Source of the DNA: Bacteroidales bacterium
Lineage (GTDB): Bacteria > Bacteroidota > Bacteroidia > Bacteroidales > VadinHA17
Assembly: GCA_016709865.1 (NCBI GenBank)
Contig: JADJLX010000005.1
Coordinates: 1,550,001 to 1,614,000, forward strand
DNA length: 64,000 nucleotides
Direction of reading: 5' to 3'
Numbering within the stretch: the first letter of the stretch is position 1; each line of letters starts with the position of its first letter. Made by a program: the position numbers and the translations under genes. The notes below the pieces were generated by a model. It did not search any database. It saw only the letters and a program-made list of their open reading frames with translations, and was not told where the DNA came from. Shown here one piece after another: positions 61,999 through 64,000 of this stretch.

Positions 61999-63040
61999 CT
62001 AAAAGACCACAGGCTGCTGAAATATCTGCTCCCCTTGACTTTCTTACTGAGGCTGAGACCCCTGAGATAACAAGGTTGTGTTTAAAGTAATTCATCCTTT
62101 CCGGTGAGGAAGAGATGTGATTATCCCCCGGAACATTATGATAGGGCAATAGATTGACCCTGATCTTTGACCCGACAATAAGATTCTTAATAGCTTCCAG
62201 ATGTAAATCCGTATCATTCATGCCCTTAATCATAACGTAAGCGAGAGATACTCTTCTGTTCTTTCGTAAAGGATAATTTTTCAGTATGCTGATTATCTCC
62301 TCCACAGGATATTTTCTTTCTGCCGGAATAATCATTTTTCTTTCTTCGAAGAAAGGTGAATGAAGGCTCACTGTAAGATTACATGAAGAGCTTTCCATAA
62401 ACCTTACAATGCCCGGGGTAATACCAACAGTTGACACAGTTATATTACGCGGACTAATTGATAAACCCCATTCAGAAGTGAGGATCTCGCATGCTTTCAG
62501 CACATTGTCCAGGTTATCCATTGGCTCCCCCATTCCCATGAAGACCACATGTGTAACTTTATGTGCATCAGGAATGCCGATAACCTGGTTAACTATTTCT
62601 CCTGCACTAAGGTTTCCTGCAAAACCATATCTGGCTGTAGCACAGAAAGGGCAACCCATCCTGCAGCCTGATTGAGTTGAAACACATACTGTATTTCTTT
62701 TACCATCAGGAATATAAACAGTTTCAAACTCTTTGTTTGTATCAGTACTGAATAAGTATTTTATTGTACCGTCAGATGAAACCCGGGATGCAACAGGATG
62801 AGCCATTCCGGTTACAGCGTTATTCCTGAGATACTCCTTTAGAGTTTTTGGAATCCCTGCCATTCCCGAAAAGTCATCAATCCGCTTCTTATAAATACTT
62901 GTTGCAATATGTAAGGCGTGACTTAAAGTGAAACCTGCAGGAGCAATAAACTCCTGAATCTCATTGGAAGTTAAACCACAGAGTTTAGTTATCTCTGAAT
63001 CTGTGAAAAGCGAAGAGGGGTGCATATTAGTTTGAAACAC
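61982..63040 (-). CDS. rlmN: 23S rRNA (adenine2503-C2)/tRNA methyltransferase RlmN
   Basis: The 352-residue radical-SAM enzyme methylates A2503 of 23S rRNA and A37 of some tRNAs. The cluster motif is CRMGCPFCATA, followed by NQVIGIPDAHKVTHVVFMGM with GEPMDN, STVGITPGIVRF, NLTVSLHSP and the methyl-carrying cysteine in ISAACGLLA near the C-terminus. An N-terminal helical domain recognises RNA. It lies 4 bases after the M3 peptidase gene, in the same operon. Confidence 0.95.
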   Translation of the reverse strand: MFQTNMHPSSLFTDSEITKLCGLTSNEIQEFIAPAGFTLSHALHIATSIYKKRIDDFSGMAGIPKTLKEYLRNNAVTGMAHPVASRVSSDGTIKYLFSTDTNKEFETVYIPDGKRNTVCVSTQSGCRMGCPFCATARYGFAGNLSAGEIVNQVIGIPDAHKVTHVVFMGMGEPMDNLDNVLKACEILTSEWGLSISPRNITVSTVGITPGIVRFMESSSCNLTVSLHSPFFEERKMIIPAERKYPVEEIISILKNYPLRKNRRVSLAYVMIKGMNDTDLHLEAIKNLIVGSKIRVNLLPYHNVPGDNHISSSPERMNYFKHNLVISGVSASVRKSRGADISAACGLLATDLS

Positions 63041-63044
63041 CCAC

Positions 63045-64000
63045 CTACTTTATTAAACCTCTGTTTTTTAGAAGAGGTTCTATCTGAGCATCACGTCCTC
63101 TGAAGTTCAGAAACATCTGCATAGCATCCATTGTTCCGTTCTTCTCCAGAATGTTCTTACGAAAAGACGCCGCAACTGTCTGATCAAAGAGACCCTTTTC
63201 TTTAAACGCCTCATATGCGTCATTGTCGTATACTGCCGCCCATATATAACTATAATATCCTGAATCATAGCCTGTTGCGATATGGAGGAAATATGTGCTC
63301 CTGTAACGGGGCAGTATTTCAGGTATTAATCCGATACCTGTTAGATAATCCTTTTCAAAAGATTGAACATCTATATCAGCAGGTGCTGTTAGTGAATGAT
63401 ATTTGATGTCAAGTAATGAAGCAGCAAGATATTCAACTGTCTCAAATCCCTGGTTGAAATATCCGCTGTTTTTAATTTTCATAACAAGTTCAGAAGGAAT
63501 CGATTCACCGGTACTGTAATGTTTGGCGTACATATTAAGGACTTCAGGTTCAGTAGCCCAATGTTCCATAATCTGCGATGGCAGTTCAACAAAATCCCAC
63601 GCAATAAATGTCTGGTTATAGGTACTTTTATTAAACAATGCATCAAGTGCATGTCCGAACTCATGATAAAGTGTGCTTGCCTCTTCAACACTTATCAGTG
63701 CCGGCAGGTCACCTGATGGTTTCGTGAAATTAAAACAGGTTGTAACCACAGGTGCGATAGCCTTACCATCAGCTATATGGTGACTGCGATAATTCCCGCA
63801 CCATGCTCCCTGCTGTTTGCTCTCCCTTGGAAAGAAGTCCATATAAAGCACCCCAATATGAGTACCGTCAGCTTCTTTTACTTCAAAAGCCTCTACATCA
63901 GGGTGTGGTTTCGGGAGATCAGAAACAGGTGTAAATGTAACACCAAATAATTTGTTAGCTACTGAGAAAGCACCCTCTCTCACATTTTCCAGTTTGAAGT
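63045..64000 (-). CDS. M3 family oligopeptidase (Dcp-like), 5' part beyond the window
   Basis: The frame is open to the right edge and reads ...FKLENVREGAF at the border, so the gene starts outside. About 317 C-terminal residues of a family protein of roughly 700 are present. The zinc motif HEFGHALD, the upstream block VTTCFNFTKPSG and FVELPSQIMEHW are typical of peptidyl-dipeptidase Dcp and oligopeptidase A. The enzyme trims peptides two residues at a time. GTG 63983 is not the true start because homology continues upstream. It is followed by rlmN. Confidence 0.93.
   Translation of the reverse strand, partial: FKLENVREGAFSVANKLFGVTFTPVSDLPKPHPDVEAFEVKEADGTHIGVLYMDFFPRESKQQGAWCGNYRSHHIADGKAIAPVVTTCFNFTKPSGDLPALISVEEASTLYHEFGHALDALFNKSTYNQTFIAWDFVELPSQIMEHWATEPEVLNMYAKHYSTGESIPSELVMKIKNSGYFNQGFETVEYLAASLLDIKYHSLTAPADIDVQSFEKDYLTGIGLIPEILPRYRSTYFLHIATGYDSGYYSYIWAAVYDNDAYEAFKEKGLFDQTVAASFRKNILEKNGTMDAMQMFLNFRGRDAQIEPLLKNRGLIK

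Overview
The window comes from a bacterium of the phylum Bacteroidota, most likely an order close to Bacteroidales/Marinilabiliales. Type IX secretion genes (gldJ, porU, porV, a PorP/SprF-like barrel), a DUF6452/DUF6048 pair, many 'Q' signal-peptide ends and frequent TAnnTTTG -7 promoter boxes all point there. No phage, transposase, CRISPR array or rRNA was seen. The species cannot be named from sequence alone.

Layout. (1) Positions 1-11008, minus: the 5' part of one giant surface-protein gene, open for 3,669 codons and running off the left edge. It has a signal peptide, a lectin-like domain, a Calx-beta domain, three near-identical Ig-like repeats, then hundreds of residues of beta-strand repeats. 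(2) 11009-12124: no protein gene; a tRNA-Val(TAC) with a consensus promoter and a terminator, and a ~260 bp nested palindrome. (3) 12-20.5 kb: TerC-type transporter, M28 peptidase, aldo/keto reductase, 5'-nucleotidase, folC and a PIN-PhoH ATPase, with four short tandem-repeat tracts around folC and phoH. (4) 20.5-26.4 kb: a tight plus-strand run of DUF1080 protein, mtaB (frameshifted at an A8 run), inositol monophosphatase-like, lipid A type acyltransferase, glycosyltransferase and membrane phosphoesterase. (5) 26.4-35.1 kb: murF-gldJ-PorP/SprF-like facing porU-porV, the type IX secretion island. (6) 35.1-43.6 kb: ispF, CoA-binding protein, hutU, then a minus operon of two M23 peptidase paralogues, CapA-like, MerR, Nif3-like and zinc-ribbon proteins, divergent from alaS. 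(7) 43.7-52.5 kb: alaS, a MITE-like element, DUF6452/DUF6048, a sodium:solute symporter, recR, a glycosyltransferase and an orphan E2 acyltransferase. (8) 52.7-61.5 kb: four consecutive PorE-like genes sharing TPR plus PD40 propeller modules but with different C-termini (helical domain plus membrane anchor; none; SPOR; OmpA plus two SPOR). (9) 61.5-64 kb: GNAT acetyltransferase, rlmN and the 3' part of an M3 peptidase.

How the genes fit together. Much of the window serves the cell envelope. gldJ, porU and porV are core parts of secretion and anchoring of surface proteins, and the giant protein is the kind of cargo they handle. The four-gene TPR-PD40 cluster is the best candidate for an undescribed system: one member looks anchored in the inner membrane, and others carry peptidoglycan-binding OmpA and SPOR modules, which suggests an envelope-spanning assembly. 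Several longest-ORF starts (terC, phoH, porU) are TTG codons lying inside -7 boxes, so downstream ATG starts are given instead.
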